From assembly GCA_003599015.1 (NCBI GenBank), contig QZIK01000075.1, forward strand, positions 1 to 37,286: a DNA stretch of 37,286 bases, read 5' to 3'. The notes under the pieces are model-generated. The model did no database searches, was not told the DNA's origin, and worked only from the letters and a program-made list of their open reading frames with translations. Positions 15,993-25,312 of the stretch are shown here, piece after piece (position 1 is the first letter of the stretch; each line of letters begins with the position of its first letter). Made by a program: the position numbers and the translations under genes. This stretch comes from Desulfobacteraceae bacterium. Its GTDB lineage: Bacteria > Desulfobacterota > DSM-4660 > Desulfatiglandales > Desulfatiglandaceae.

Positions 15993-17390
15993 TCATCCTT
16001 GCAGCCTGCTTTTCATCCTTACCACACATTCAACATGGTGTGTGTGAGGAAACATATCAACCGGCTGTATCTCACATATCTCATAGCTTGAGGAAAGAAG
16101 GGCCAGGTCCCTTCCCATGGTGGCCGGGTTGCATGAAACATAGACCATGCGTCCCGGTTGAAGGGCAGCAATGGCAACGGCCACATCCTTGTGCATCCCT
16201 GAACGCGGCGGATCTATTATCACTACAGAGGGTTTTGACTTAATGCCCTCCAGGAGCGACTTAATGTCCCCGCAAACAAATCGGCAGTTATGAACTCGGT
16301 TTGTTTCACAGTTGATTCTGGCATCAAGAACCGCCTTATCGTTGATTTCCATTCCTGTAATACCGGCTGCGCCGTCTGACAGGTATATCGGGATTGTTCC
16401 AGTGCCGCTGTAAAGATCAAGCACATACTCAGATCCGGTAAGACCGGCAAAGTTTGCCACCGTATCATACAGTATCTTTGCGGCTCCCGTGTTTGTCTGA
16501 AAAAAGGATGAAGCCGATACCCTGAAGGTCCACTGTCCTATCTTATCAACAAGGTAGCCCTCTCCTGAAAGCACTCTTTCCCGCTCGCCTACCGCTATTG
16601 CAGCCTTACGGCTGTTGATGGTGTGAACAAACGTTGAGATGGATGGAAACTCTCTGCCTAAATCCTCTGCGATTGGATCCAGTGAACCCCACACCTCATC
16701 CGAGGTGACGACATTAACCATCCAGTTGTCGAACGTATTTGAATGCCTGAGCGTTAAAAACCGCCAAAACCCCTTATGACTCTTGAGTCCATAGACCGGG
16801 ATGCCGGTGCGGGCCACAAGTGCCTTTATTTTTTGTAGAATTGAACTTCCTTGTTTTGGTAGAAGGATGCACTCTTCAATGTCAATTACCTTGCTGAAGG
16901 TCCCCGGCACATGCAGTCCAAGGGCAAATCCCTCACCGTCTCTCTGGTCGCCTCTTTGAAATGAAGGCAACCATTTCCGATCCGAAAAAGAGAACTCCAT
17001 CTTGTTTCGATAATGAAATTCACGGGGGGATGGTATCACATCCTTGACAGGTATCCCCTTGATACCGGCTACCCTTTCCATGCACTCCTCTACAATGGTC
17101 TTTTTGAAAGCAAGCTGAGCCCCATAGTCAATGTGCTGCCACTGACAGCCCCCACATCCGGGCAAATGAATGCATGGCGTCTTTATTCGAAACGGTGAGG
17201 GAGAGAGAACTTCCAGAATTCTTGCTTCCGCATACTCCTTCTTCTTTCTTGTAACAGCGACCCTCAGCCGATCTCCTGCAATCCCTCCAGGCACAAAAAC
17301 AACCATGCCATCGCATCTTGCAAGCCCACTTCCTCCGTTAGACATTCTCTCAACTGACAGATCCATTATTTCTCCCCGGCCCATTGACAT
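15993..17390 (-). CDS. rlmD: 23S rRNA (uracil-5-)-methyltransferase, RlmD/RumA type
   Basis: A 465-residue SAM-dependent m5U methyltransferase. Domains in order are an N-terminal TRAM RNA-binding domain (about 10-65), the Fe-S cluster motif C73-x5-C79-GG-C82 plus C174 (the RumA pattern), the central RNA-binding part, and the Rossmann domain with LDLYSGTGTIP (324-334), DPPRSGMH (393-400) and the catalytic cysteine in VSCNPAT (C420). The Fe-S motif separates it from TrmA. Which uridine it modifies (U1939 or U747) cannot be settled from sequence. AAGGTG lies 5 nt before the ATG at 17390; internal ATGs at codons 3 and 9 are alternatives. It stands alone and is convergent with DUF362. Confidence 0.92.
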   Translation of the reverse strand: MSMGRGEIMDLSVERMSNGGSGLARCDGMVVFVPGGIAGDRLRVAVTRKKKEYAEARILEVLSPSPFRIKTPCIHLPGCGGCQWQHIDYGAQLAFKKTIVEECMERVAGIKGIPVKDVIPSPREFHYRNKMEFSFSDRKWLPSFQRGDQRDGEGFALGLHVPGTFSKVIDIEECILLPKQGSSILQKIKALVARTGIPVYGLKSHKGFWRFLTLRHSNTFDNWMVNVVTSDEVWGSLDPIAEDLGREFPSISTFVHTINSRKAAIAVGERERVLSGEGYLVDKIGQWTFRVSASSFFQTNTGAAKILYDTVANFAGLTGSEYVLDLYSGTGTIPIYLSDGAAGITGMEINDKAVLDARINCETNRVHNCRFVCGDIKSLLEGIKSKPSVVIIDPPRSGMHKDVAVAIAALQPGRMVYVSCNPATMGRDLALLSSSYEICEIQPVDMFPHTHHVECVVRMKSRLQG

Positions 17391-17562
17391 ACTTACACCT
17401 TATCCTCCCAATGCAAGACTGAGTATATAGCATATTTTTAGCAGCTCATCTTAAGGTTTGCTACAATAATATCGGAAGTTATCATCAGGTATCCGTCTAA
17501 TACCAAGCCTCACAGCTACCCGAAGCAAAAAGCCTTTACGACATAGGGAAGGGATGAAGACA

Positions 17563-17581
17563 CTGTAAAATTAATTTACAG
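17563..17581. promoter_or_regulatory. Palindrome upstream of the pilus promoter (activator-site candidate)
   Basis: Perfect 7-bp arms CTGTAAA and TTTACAG around a 5-nt centre ATTAA. It sits about 125 bp upstream of the predicted sigma-54 start site, where enhancer-binding activators such as PilR usually bind. The 345-bp gap containing it holds no gene. Confidence 0.45.
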
Positions 17582-17670
17582 CTGCAATTTTTTTTACACT
17601 TCAATGACTCTTTGATATACATTTAATTAGTATAAGGATGCTAATTTGCCAAAATTTAATCATTCGGGCC

Positions 17671-17686
17671 GGGCATGGATATTGCT
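17671..17686 (+). promoter_or_regulatory. Sigma-54 (RpoN) promoter of the pilus operon
   Basis: GGGCATGGATATTGCT matches the -24/-12 consensus TGGCACG-N4-TTGCW at all but two positions. The invariant GG (17672-17673) and GC (17684-17685) are separated by exactly 10 bp. The predicted start near 17697 leaves a leader of about 40 nt before the first pseudopilin gene. RpoN/PilR control of pilin genes is well known in other bacteria. Confidence 0.65.
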
Positions 17687-17736
17687 AGGAATTAAGAACA
17701 AGATGGCTATAACAAAGGCTGGCAATTTCGTTATTG

Positions 17737-18282
17737 ATGGATAAAAAGAACCAGAAATGCAGGTTGGGATTTACTATTGTTGAGATGGCAGTCGCCATGC
17801 TCATTATAGTTATAATTGCAGCAACAGTAACCCCGGTCATACTCCGGTGGCTTCCTAACTATAGACTAAGAACGGCGGCAAGGGACTTATTCTCCAACAT
17901 GCAATTGGCAAAGATGAACGCAGTTAAGTCCAATTCCAACGTGGCAGTGGTCTTCAACCAGCCGATTGGAGGAACAACATTTGATTATGTTGTGTTTGCA
18001 GATGCCAATAATAACCTTGAATACGACGCAGGAGAGATAGTCATAGCGAGGACACTTCTGGCAAACTATAGAGGAGTTGAATTTGACACAGCACAGGGTG
18101 GAGGCGATGGGCTTACTTTTACAGCCAACGATGACGGCTTGCCGGCAATTGCGTTCAGAGGCAACGGCCTTACCAGAAGCAATGCCGGAGGCTTCGGAGC
18201 TGGTACGGCATTTTTTATAAATACAGATGGAAGGACAATCAGCGTTGTGGTTTCAGCCGCAGGCGCAATAAGAATCAATTAA
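17737..18282 (+). CDS. GspH/FimT-family minor pseudopilin
   Basis: A 181-residue type IV prepilin. The leader MDKKNQKCRLG is followed by the cleavage and methylation site FTIVEMAV (cut after G, mature F1, E5), then a 20-residue hydrophobic helix and a globular GspH-like domain. The segment beginning DANNNLEYD (from residue 89) fits a calcium-loop spacing often seen in FimT proteins. The open frame begins with a TTG one codon earlier, but ATG 17737 is preferred; the ribosome site is weak (AAAGG, rather distant). It is the first gene after the sigma-54 promoter and starts the set of minor pilins thought to prime assembly at the pilus tip together with PilY1. Confidence 0.85.
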   Translation: MDKKNQKCRLGFTIVEMAVAMLIIVIIAATVTPVILRWLPNYRLRTAARDLFSNMQLAKMNAVKSNSNVAVVFNQPIGGTTFDYVVFADANNNLEYDAGEIVIARTLLANYRGVEFDTAQGGGDGLTFTANDDGLPAIAFRGNGLTRSNAGGFGAGTAFFINTDGRTISVVVSAAGAIRIN

Positions 18283-18307
18283 CCATCTTTTACAACCTTA
18301 TCGTTTT

Positions 18308-19147
18308 ATGATTAAGACCTCGTACATAAAAGGTTTTACCCTGATTGAACTCCTTGTGGCCATAGTAATAGCTGGTCTTGTGGCAGGCGCAATGTATGCC
18401 TCCTACCGCTCCCAGCAAGATTCCTATGTAGCCCAGCAGGAACTTGCATCCCTGCAACAGAATCTGAGGGCTGCCCTTTTTTATATGGAGCGCGAAATCC
18501 GACTGGCGGGATATGACCCCCGTGAAAGCGGCAATTTCGGGATTACTGATATAAGGCTTCGGGATTTAAACGATAATCTTGATGCAAACGGGAATTCCAG
18601 CATTGAGTTCACAATAGACCGGCCTCCGGAGGATGGAATCATTGGCCCGGGCGATGAAACCATTTACTACTCCATCTTCGACAACCCTGTTGCAACCCCT
18701 GATGGAAATCTTGATCTGGCCCGAAGGGTAGGACCAAGGGTAGGCGGTGGAGGAAGGCAATTGCTGGCACAAAATATCATCGCTCTGGGTCTTGCTTATG
18801 CCTTTGACAACGACGGGAACAAGGTTCCTGATGCAACCCCGGCCGGCAATATAATATGGGCAATAGACAGCAACAACGATAACAGTCTTGACCTGAGTCT
18901 GGACACCAACGATGACGGCAACATTGACACACAGGATAATCCAGCCGGTGTACCCCTGGTATCCCCTGTGACTGTTGATAAGATCATCGCAGTCCGCATA
19001 TGGCTCCTTGCAAGGGGAACAACTCAAGATCCATCACATACGGACAACACTACCTATGTGGTCGGACACAGGAGAATAACGCCCAACAACGGATTCAGAC
19101 ACAGGCTTTTTAGTTCCATTGTCAAGTGCAGGAACCTCCTTCTTTAG
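18308..19147 (+). CDS. pilW: PilW-like minor pilin with Asp-rich calcium-type loops
   Basis: A 279-residue prepilin with leader MIKTSYIKG and mature FTLIELLVAIVIAGLV, including the E5 needed for assembly. PilW-family features include LRAALFYMEREIRLAGYDP after the hydrophobic helix. It has two consecutive 12-residue EF-hand-like loops, DSNNDNSLD... (187-198) and DTNDDGNIDTQD (199-210), preceded by DNDGNKVPD (from 167). Such loops usually bind calcium. It is 25 bp downstream of the FimT gene. It would act at the pilus tip with PilV, PilX and PilY1. The ORF ends just before pilV with no terminator. Confidence 0.85.
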   Translation: MIKTSYIKGFTLIELLVAIVIAGLVAGAMYASYRSQQDSYVAQQELASLQQNLRAALFYMEREIRLAGYDPRESGNFGITDIRLRDLNDNLDANGNSSIEFTIDRPPEDGIIGPGDETIYYSIFDNPVATPDGNLDLARRVGPRVGGGGRQLLAQNIIALGLAYAFDNDGNKVPDATPAGNIIWAIDSNNDNSLDLSLDTNDDGNIDTQDNPAGVPLVSPVTVDKIIAVRIWLLARGTTQDPSHTDNTTYVVGHRRITPNNGFRHRLFSSIVKCRNLLL

Positions 19148-19188
19148 GAACCTATAAGAAGCGTTATGAAATTTCAAGAGAGGCTGAC

Positions 19189-19593
19189 ATGAAAAGACTG
19201 GGGCTTTTCCTACATGATCCGGTTGAACCAGAAGGCTTTACCCTGGTTGAGGTGATGCTGGCTGTGGGTATCCTTGCCATAGGAATACTTGCCGTTGCCT
19301 CCATGCAGATAGGAGCAACTAACGCAAACTCCTCTGCCTACAGGCTTACGGAGAGGACAGCACTTGCCGAGGCCAGGGTTGAGTTTTTGCTCTCTCTGCC
19401 CTATGGCCATCCTGACCTTGCTTCAGGCAACCACGCAGATCCTTTGCCCCCGCCTGGCTATGCTATAGTATGGACCGTTCGGGATAACTTTCCCGTACTT
19501 AATTCAAAACTAATTACAGTAACGGCTACCGGCCAGGGCAGGGCGGGAGCGGCAAGGCCGTTAACAATGCGTATAGTCAAATCAAGTATCTAG
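19189..19593 (+). CDS. pilV: PilV-like minor pilin
   Basis: A 134-residue prepilin with an unusually long leader (MKRLGLFLHDPVEPEG, 16 residues) before FTLVEVMLAVGILAIGILAV, and the PilV-type AEARVEFLLSLPY and MRIVKSSI. The frame is open from an ATG at 19126, which would overlap pilW; the ATG at 19189 has GAGAGG 5 nt upstream and gives a normal prepilin, so it is preferred. The small globular part suggests a tip-priming subunit rather than a major pilin. It is part of the fimT-pilW-pilV-pilX-pilY1 series. Confidence 0.82.
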   Translation: MKRLGLFLHDPVEPEGFTLVEVMLAVGILAIGILAVASMQIGATNANSSAYRLTERTALAEARVEFLLSLPYGHPDLASGNHADPLPPPGYAIVWTVRDNFPVLNSKLITVTATGQGRAGAARPLTMRIVKSSI

Positions 19594-19631
19594 CAAAAGG
19601 ATAACACAGGAGGACGTTACCCAAAACAATT

Positions 19632-20108
19632 ATGGGAAAAAAAACCATCAGAAAAAACCAAAACGGATCAGTCCTGGTGCTCGGCATGATGATGCTTGTG
19701 TTGTTGTCCCTGCTTGGGATTGCAGTAGTGACTACATCAACCATAGAGGTTCAGATCGCTGCAAATGACCGGCTTTATAAAGAAAACCTCTATGACTCAG
19801 AGGCGGCCACCATGGAGGGAGCACAGACACTGCAAAACGCCGACCTTAAAAATGCGCCTCCTGCATGGCTTATGGGTATAGGGGCCATCAATGAAGCCAA
19901 CGACATGTTCAGTGATGTTTTCTGGAACAATACCGTCCAGTCTGCAAATGTCCCAGAGGCAAGATTGGCAGCAGCTTTCCAGGGATACGCTCCGGGCAGT
20001 TCGCTGGATCTGGGAAGATCAAGGGTGCATCTTTACTCGATATATGGCCGCTGTCAGAGAAACAACGGCGCCGCGATTGTAAGGGTAGGCTACAGGAAGG
20101 CCTTCTGA
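19632..20108 (+). CDS. pilX: PilX-like pilus assembly protein
   Basis: A 158-residue protein whose N-terminus matches PilX: KNQNGSVLVLGMMMLVLLSLLGIAVVTTSTIE, with a hydrophobic helix and a Gly before Ser as cleavage site (G-SVLVL), followed by IEVQIAANDRLYKENLYDSEAATMEGAQ, the typical PilX N-terminal continuation. PilX lacks the F1/E5 signature of true pilins, as here. AGGAGG (19608-19613) is about 18 nt upstream of the ATG, which is rather far. It lies directly before pilY1 and probably forms the tip subcomplex with PilV, PilW and PilY1. Confidence 0.82.
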   Translation: MGKKTIRKNQNGSVLVLGMMMLVLLSLLGIAVVTTSTIEVQIAANDRLYKENLYDSEAATMEGAQTLQNADLKNAPPAWLMGIGAINEANDMFSDVFWNNTVQSANVPEARLAAAFQGYAPGSSLDLGRSRVHLYSIYGRCQRNNGAAIVRVGYRKAF

Positions 20109-20151
20109 TCCACTGCTGAACTTTCCGGCCGTTTGACTGGAGGAAGTCATC

Positions 20152-23100
20152 ATGAAAGCAAAATTCATAAATATGCTTATGATTTTATCAGCCCTGGGAA
20201 TCCTTTTTTATACCAACCAAGATGTCCGGGCTGACGATCATGGAAACGAATGCGCATCGGCTACCCTTGTGGGAAACAACAGCGTTACTTCAGGAAGCAT
20301 AGAGACAATCGGCGATTTGGATTTTTTTCGCCTTGAACTTGGTTCAGGGGGTTATCTTAATGTATCTTCAACAGGAAATACCGACACCTTTGGAACCCTT
20401 TACGGAGCAGAATGCAGCATCGAGATCGCTTCCGATGACGACGGCGGATCAGGCCGCAATTTCCGGATAAGGCAGGATCTCAACGCAGGAACGTACTATG
20501 TCTTGGTACGGCACTTTTCCCCCGACCGTACGGGATCATATCAGCTTTCAGTACAGTTTGAACCGGACGACCACGGAAACGACTGTGCCGGAGCTACAGT
20601 CGTGACATGCGGAAGTACCACTGCAGGTAATATCTTCCGCCCGGGAGACGTAGATTATTTCAAGATAGTTCTAAACGGCAGCTCTCAGCTCAGGGTCTAT
20701 ACCACCGGAAGCACCAATACTTACGGCAGACTGCTTAATGGGGCCTGCCAGGTTATTGCTGAAGACAACAACAGCGGTAGCGGGACCAATTTCTTGATAG
20801 AGAGGGAACTTTCAGCAGGAACCTATTACGTGGCCGCAAGGCATTACAATTCTCAGTCAACGGGAAGCTATAGTTTTGTCGCAGAATGCACTCTATATCA
20901 CACTATATCAGCCTCAGCCGAACTGGGCGGAAGCATAACCCCTGAAGGCACGGTTGTTGTAAGAGAAGGCGAAAGTCAGAGCTTTACTATATTACCTTTT
21001 CCAGGCAACTCTATTCAAGATGTACTTGTTGACGGGGTCTCAGTTGGAGCAGTATCGTCTTACACCTTCAATAATGTCGTTAGCGACCATTCAATCGTAG
21101 CTGTATTTTCAATCCCGCCCGGTGCATGTCTGGATATAGCCGACTATCCAATTGATGCAAGAGTTGTTGCAGCGCCTGCCAACATAATGTTCGTGCTGGA
21201 TGACTCAGGGAGCATGGACTGGGAGGTTATGACAACAGAACTTGATGGTCTTTTCCAGGACCATACCTATATCTTTGATGATCCGGGAGACCACATTTAC
21301 AAGACGGGTGTCTATTCAAGAATCCTTAGCGGAAGCGACCGCATGCTCTGGAAATCCCAGTGGCAAGGCTACAACCGGATGTATTACAACCCTGCGGTGA
21401 GCTATGAGCCATGGCCGACCCTCACTAATGCTGACCCTAACAACCCAAGATCCCATCCGACGGTCGCAGACCCGACCTTCAACCTGAGCGGCACATACCA
21501 CTCCCTGGACATGGGGATCATAATAGACAACCAGGACAGCAGCTTCTCAATGACAGGTGACTGGAGCTGGGCCACGCACAGCCAGGCTTACAACGAACAT
21601 TACTACTGGACGCCATACGATGGCCCATATACTGCCGCATGGAAACCAAGCCTTCCTCCCGGTTCCTATCAGGTATATGCAAGGTGGCATGCAAACGAAT
21701 ACAGATCCACTGCTGTCACCTACACCATATCTCATACCGGCGGAACCACGCCTGTTACGGTGAATCAAAGGATCAACGGGGGGCTGTGGAATCTTCTTGG
21801 TACTTTCACCATAGATCAGAACACAGGGGGGGTTTCCCTGTCTTTTAACCGAACCGGCGATTATAACCGTGTATGCGCAGATGCAATTAAGTATGTGCCG
21901 GCAAGCGGCCCCACAATGAATATCAAAAATGCCCACTACTATGTCTGGTCAGCATCAGAGGGAAGGCCATATCTTGTAATCGTTGACGGAGACATCAGGT
22001 ATTACCAGGTCAACGACAGGGACGGTGATGACCGTATAGAGGACGGCGAGCTTCTCCCGACTGCATCCCCCCCTGCCGACGTACAAACGACAAGAACCTA
22101 CACCGAGGAAAGACAGAACATAGCAAACTGGTATTCCTTTTACAGGAGACGTGAACTCACGGCAACCGCCGCGATAGCAAAGACTATAGTGAACCTTCGG
22201 GGAGTAAGGGTCGGCATCCGCAGTATAAACGGATACCTGATTCAACCGGTCCTAAGTGTGATGGTCGGAGAGACGGATGAAACACCTGAACTTCTGGCAA
22301 GGCTTTATTCATTTGGCATCATACTGAAACAGGCATCCACCCCCCTCAGAATAGGAACAAGAGAGGTAGGCCGATACTTTCACAAAGATGACGGCGATGA
22401 TGGAGGCGTAGGGCCTTCCCCCATCGCCAGTGCAGAAGAAGGAGGAGAATGTCAGCAAAATTTTGCCGTAATAATTACAGACGGATATTACAACGGAGGT
22501 GCTCCGGGCATGCCAAACGTGGACGGAGACAACGGTCCTCCTTACGCTGACCAGTATCCGAATACCCTCGCTGATGTAGCCATGTATTACTATGAAAACG
22601 ACCTTGCAGCAGGGCTTAACAACCTTGTCCCCGTAAATGAATTCGACAGCGCAACCCACCAGCACATGGTTACATACGCAGTCGCCTTTGGAGTATACGG
22701 AAGCCTTAATCCAGCTGATTATGACATGGTTAACGGTCCATTCCCAACGTGGCCCAATCCCGAGAATTCATATCTGCACAAGATAGACGATCTCTGGCAT
22801 ACCGCAGTAAACGGAAGAGGACTTTTTCTAAGCGCGTCAAACCCGACAGAACTAATAGATTCTCTGGTAACAATAATGCAAAATATAGAGGCACGAATAG
22901 GGTCAGCCGCATCTGTTTCCATTAACGGAGACGAGCTCTATGAAAAGATCAACGATAATATTCTAATGTTCCAGGGAACATATTACAGTGACGGATGGAC
23001 AGGAGACGTCAAGGCCTACAGGGTAGACTCTTACACCGGAGCTGTAAATACCTCGACCTATATCTGGTCTGCAGCAGAAAGGTTGGACAGCAAGACCTGG

Positions 23101-24867
23101 GACAACAGAGTCATTGCATCATACACAGGTACATCCGGCATACCATTCAGGGTGGAGCACCTAACAGCAGAGCAAAAAACAGCACTTGAACCCCAGTGGC
23201 AGTCAGACGCTACGCTGCTCAGCAATATTGTCAAATATCTGAGGGGCGATGCCTCCAATGAAAGACAAAATGGAGGCGATCTCAGGACAAGATTCCGAAA
23301 GCTTGGAGATATAGTTAACTCAGCTCCTGTATACCACGAAGGCGGTCTCTATGTTGGGAGCAATGACGGTATGCTCCATGCATTTAATCCGGATACCGGC
23401 GATGAGATATTCGCCTATGTTCCCAGCTTTTCTTTCGACATCATGGCTGATCTCCCAGATCCTTCATACTCGCACCGTTTCTTTGTTGACCTTACCCCTA
23501 CTGTAAAGGGAAAGGTCTCTGTGGAAGGCCAGGATATGTCTCTTCTTGTAGGAGGCATGGGAAAGGGAGGAAAGGGTTATTTTGCACTTAATGTGACTGA
23601 TGTTTCAACGATATCTTCTGAAAGCAACCTTGCAGAAAGGGTGCTTTGGGAATATCCCAGAGCATCAACTCCTCAGGCTGAGAAAGACGGCATGGGTTAT
23701 TCCTATTCTAGGGTCACCATTGCGGAATCCAACTCCCCCGCATCACCTTGGATCGTCATATTCGGAAACGGATATGAGAGCGTAAGCGGACGTGCAATCC
23801 TTTATATCCTTGATGCTGCAACCGGTACGCTTGTAAGGCAGCTAGACACAGGTTACGGTTCGTGTAACGGGCTCTCCACTCCAATCGCAATAGACGTAGA
23901 CTACGACTTTAAGGTTGACTATGTATTTTGTGGAGATCTTAAAGGAAATATGTGGAAATTTGACCTCAAGGACAGTTCGCCTGCCAATTGGAGGGTATCG
24001 TTCTCGGCCGGAGGAAGCCCCAAGCCCCTTTTCAGGGCAGTAGGCCCTGGGGGCAGCATTCAGCCGATAACATCAAAACCCGATGTCATGCTCCACTGCT
24101 CCGCGCATGGATATATGGTAATATTCGGGACAGGGATGTATCTCGGAGAAACAAGTTTTTCGAGCACTGCCACTCAAACAATATACGGCGTCTGGGATTA
24201 CAGCGACAGAACAGACCAGGGGGAATTCCTCGGAACTTTCCAACGGGGAGTCATACCATCGCTTTCCAACCAGCCCGGGACGGTATCACTTCTACAGCAG
24301 ACTCAGACGGACTACAGGATTATAAACGAGATTGGAATGAGGACAATAAGTGACAACCAGGCAGTTTGGTTGACTGAAAGTGATCTTGATTCAACAGATG
24401 ATGCCCCCATGCTTCCCAACCCATCCGGGCAGGAAGCCAACAACGCGGGCTGGTATTTTGATCTTCCGCTTACTGGAGAAAGGGTCATAAGCGATGTCCA
24501 GATAAGAGACGGAAAGGCAATTATCGTAGCATTCACACCAGCCATCACCCCATGTGGTTCTGGGGGAGAATCTTTTGTGATGGAGATGGATGCATGCAGC
24601 GGAGGAAGGCTAACGAAGCCTAACTTTGACATAAATAACGATTTAGTAATTGATTCCGAAGATTTGATAAATATAGGAACAGAGGAAAATCCAACCCTGG
24701 TTCCGCCTACGGGTCTGCAAAAACCCGGAAGGCTTCTTCCCCCTGCAATCCTTATAAGAGGAGCGGACGAAATAAAATACTTCAGCTCTTCCAGGGGAGT
24801 TATAGAAATGCTGCGTGAAAGGGCGGCTAAAATAGGAATCACTTCATGGTTTGAAATAGCCCAGTAG
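20152..24867 (+). CDS. pilY1: PilY1-type pilus tip adhesin with extra PPC and golvesin-like modules
   Basis: A 1571-residue exported protein (signal peptide 1-27, ending VRA). Two tandem PPC-like domains (about 28-140 and 141-245, each beginning DDHGN.C and ending TYYV..RH..TGSY) are followed by a beta-rich repeat (246-325). A von Willebrand A domain starts at 345 with MIDAS DDSGS (D350, S352, S354). Within it lies a golvesin-like domain (about 486-585, ending VCADAIKYV) and an EF-hand-like loop (622-633). The PilY1 beta-propeller occupies about 1048-1440, with the calcium loop DVDYDFKVD (D1248, D1250, D1252, D1256). A dockerin-like loop is at 1493-1504. PilY1 promotes pilus extension and adhesion. 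A GGAGG ribosome site precedes the ATG. Confidence 0.9.
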   Translation: MKAKFINMLMILSALGILFYTNQDVRADDHGNECASATLVGNNSVTSGSIETIGDLDFFRLELGSGGYLNVSSTGNTDTFGTLYGAECSIEIASDDDGGSGRNFRIRQDLNAGTYYVLVRHFSPDRTGSYQLSVQFEPDDHGNDCAGATVVTCGSTTAGNIFRPGDVDYFKIVLNGSSQLRVYTTGSTNTYGRLLNGACQVIAEDNNSGSGTNFLIERELSAGTYYVAARHYNSQSTGSYSFVAECTLYHTISASAELGGSITPEGTVVVREGESQSFTILPFPGNSIQDVLVDGVSVGAVSSYTFNNVVSDHSIVAVFSIPPGACLDIADYPIDARVVAAPANIMFVLDDSGSMDWEVMTTELDGLFQDHTYIFDDPGDHIYKTGVYSRILSGSDRMLWKSQWQGYNRMYYNPAVSYEPWPTLTNADPNNPRSHPTVADPTFNLSGTYHSLDMGIIIDNQDSSFSMTGDWSWATHSQAYNEHYYWTPYDGPYTAAWKPSLPPGSYQVYARWHANEYRSTAVTYTISHTGGTTPVTVNQRINGGLWNLLGTFTIDQNTGGVSLSFNRTGDYNRVCADAIKYVPASGPTMNIKNAHYYVWSASEGRPYLVIVDGDIRYYQVNDRDGDDRIEDGELLPTASPPADVQTTRTYTEERQNIANWYSFYRRRELTATAAIAKTIVNLRGVRVGIRSINGYLIQPVLSVMVGETDETPELLARLYSFGIILKQASTPLRIGTREVGRYFHKDDGDDGGVGPSPIASAEEGGECQQNFAVIITDGYYNGGAPGMPNVDGDNGPPYADQYPNTLADVAMYYYENDLAAGLNNLVPVNEFDSATHQHMVTYAVAFGVYGSLNPADYDMVNGPFPTWPNPENSYLHKIDDLWHTAVNGRGLFLSASNPTELIDSLVTIMQNIEARIGSAASVSINGDELYEKINDNILMFQGTYYSDGWTGDVKAYRVDSYTGAVNTSTYIWSAAERLDSKTWDNRVIASYTGTSGIPFRVEHLTAEQKTALEPQWQSDATLLSNIVKYLRGDASNERQNGGDLRTRFRKLGDIVNSAPVYHEGGLYVGSNDGMLHAFNPDTGDEIFAYVPSFSFDIMADLPDPSYSHRFFVDLTPTVKGKVSVEGQDMSLLVGGMGKGGKGYFALNVTDVSTISSESNLAERVLWEYPRASTPQAEKDGMGYSYSRVTIAESNSPASPWIVIFGNGYESVSGRAILYILDAATGTLVRQLDTGYGSCNGLSTPIAIDVDYDFKVDYVFCGDLKGNMWKFDLKDSSPANWRVSFSAGGSPKPLFRAVGPGGSIQPITSKPDVMLHCSAHGYMVIFGTGMYLGETSFSSTATQTIYGVWDYSDRTDQGEFLGTFQRGVIPSLSNQPGTVSLLQQTQTDYRIINEIGMRTISDNQAVWLTESDLDSTDDAPMLPNPSGQEANNAGWYFDLPLTGERVISDVQIRDGKAIIVAFTPAITPCGSGGESFVMEMDACSGGRLTKPNFDINNDLVIDSEDLINIGTEENPTLVPPTGLQKPGRLLPPAILIRGADEIKYFSSSRGVIEMLRERAAKIGITSWFEIAQ

Positions 24868-24877
24868 GGGGATAAAA

Positions 24878-25237
24878 ATGAACAACTCCTGGAAAATTGG
24901 ATTTAACCGCTGGCTGGTATTTGGATTGATAGCAACGCCCATACTTAACCCTTTGCCATCTCTGGGACAAAGGCAGTACCGTGAAGAAATGGTTCTTCCT
25001 TCCCATTATCCGGAAGGTTTTGATGGAGTTGGAAGGGTTGAAAGGGTCGAAGGGGAAGAGATAGTTATTAACGATTGCATGTTCAGGCTTTCGCCGAGAT
25101 TTACACTTGCAACCAGGGTGAGCCATCACGCTCCAAAAGAGCTTCTCAAGGTTGGTGATCTTGTTGGTTTCAAAAAAAACTCCAGCCGAGAGATAGTATC
25201 CATATGGATTCTTGAGTCAGGTTCCGGCCTGCGATGA
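24878..25237 (+). CDS. Small exported protein of the pilus operon, function unknown
   Basis: A 119-residue protein with a hydrophobic signal segment (residues 13-30, RWLVFGLIATPILNPLPSLG) and a short mature domain. The domain shows a beta pattern (GVGRVERVEGEEIVINDCMFRLSP, then VGDLVGFKKN and IVSIWILE) that resembles a small OB-fold or SH3-like barrel. GGGGGAT lies just before the ATG, and the gene starts 10 bp after pilY1, so it is very likely co-translated with it. Its position between the tip adhesin and the assembly ATPase suggests a periplasmic accessory to PilY1. I recognise no named family. Confidence 0.68.
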   Translation: MNNSWKIGFNRWLVFGLIATPILNPLPSLGQRQYREEMVLPSHYPEGFDGVGRVERVEGEEIVINDCMFRLSPRFTLATRVSHHAPKELLKVGDLVGFKKNSSREIVSIWILESGSGLR

Positions 25238-25312
25238 TCGGGAAACCGGAGGTTTGACTCCCTGTTCAGGAAAATGATACACTTCAAGGCATATTTGCCG
25301 GGGGATAAAGTC

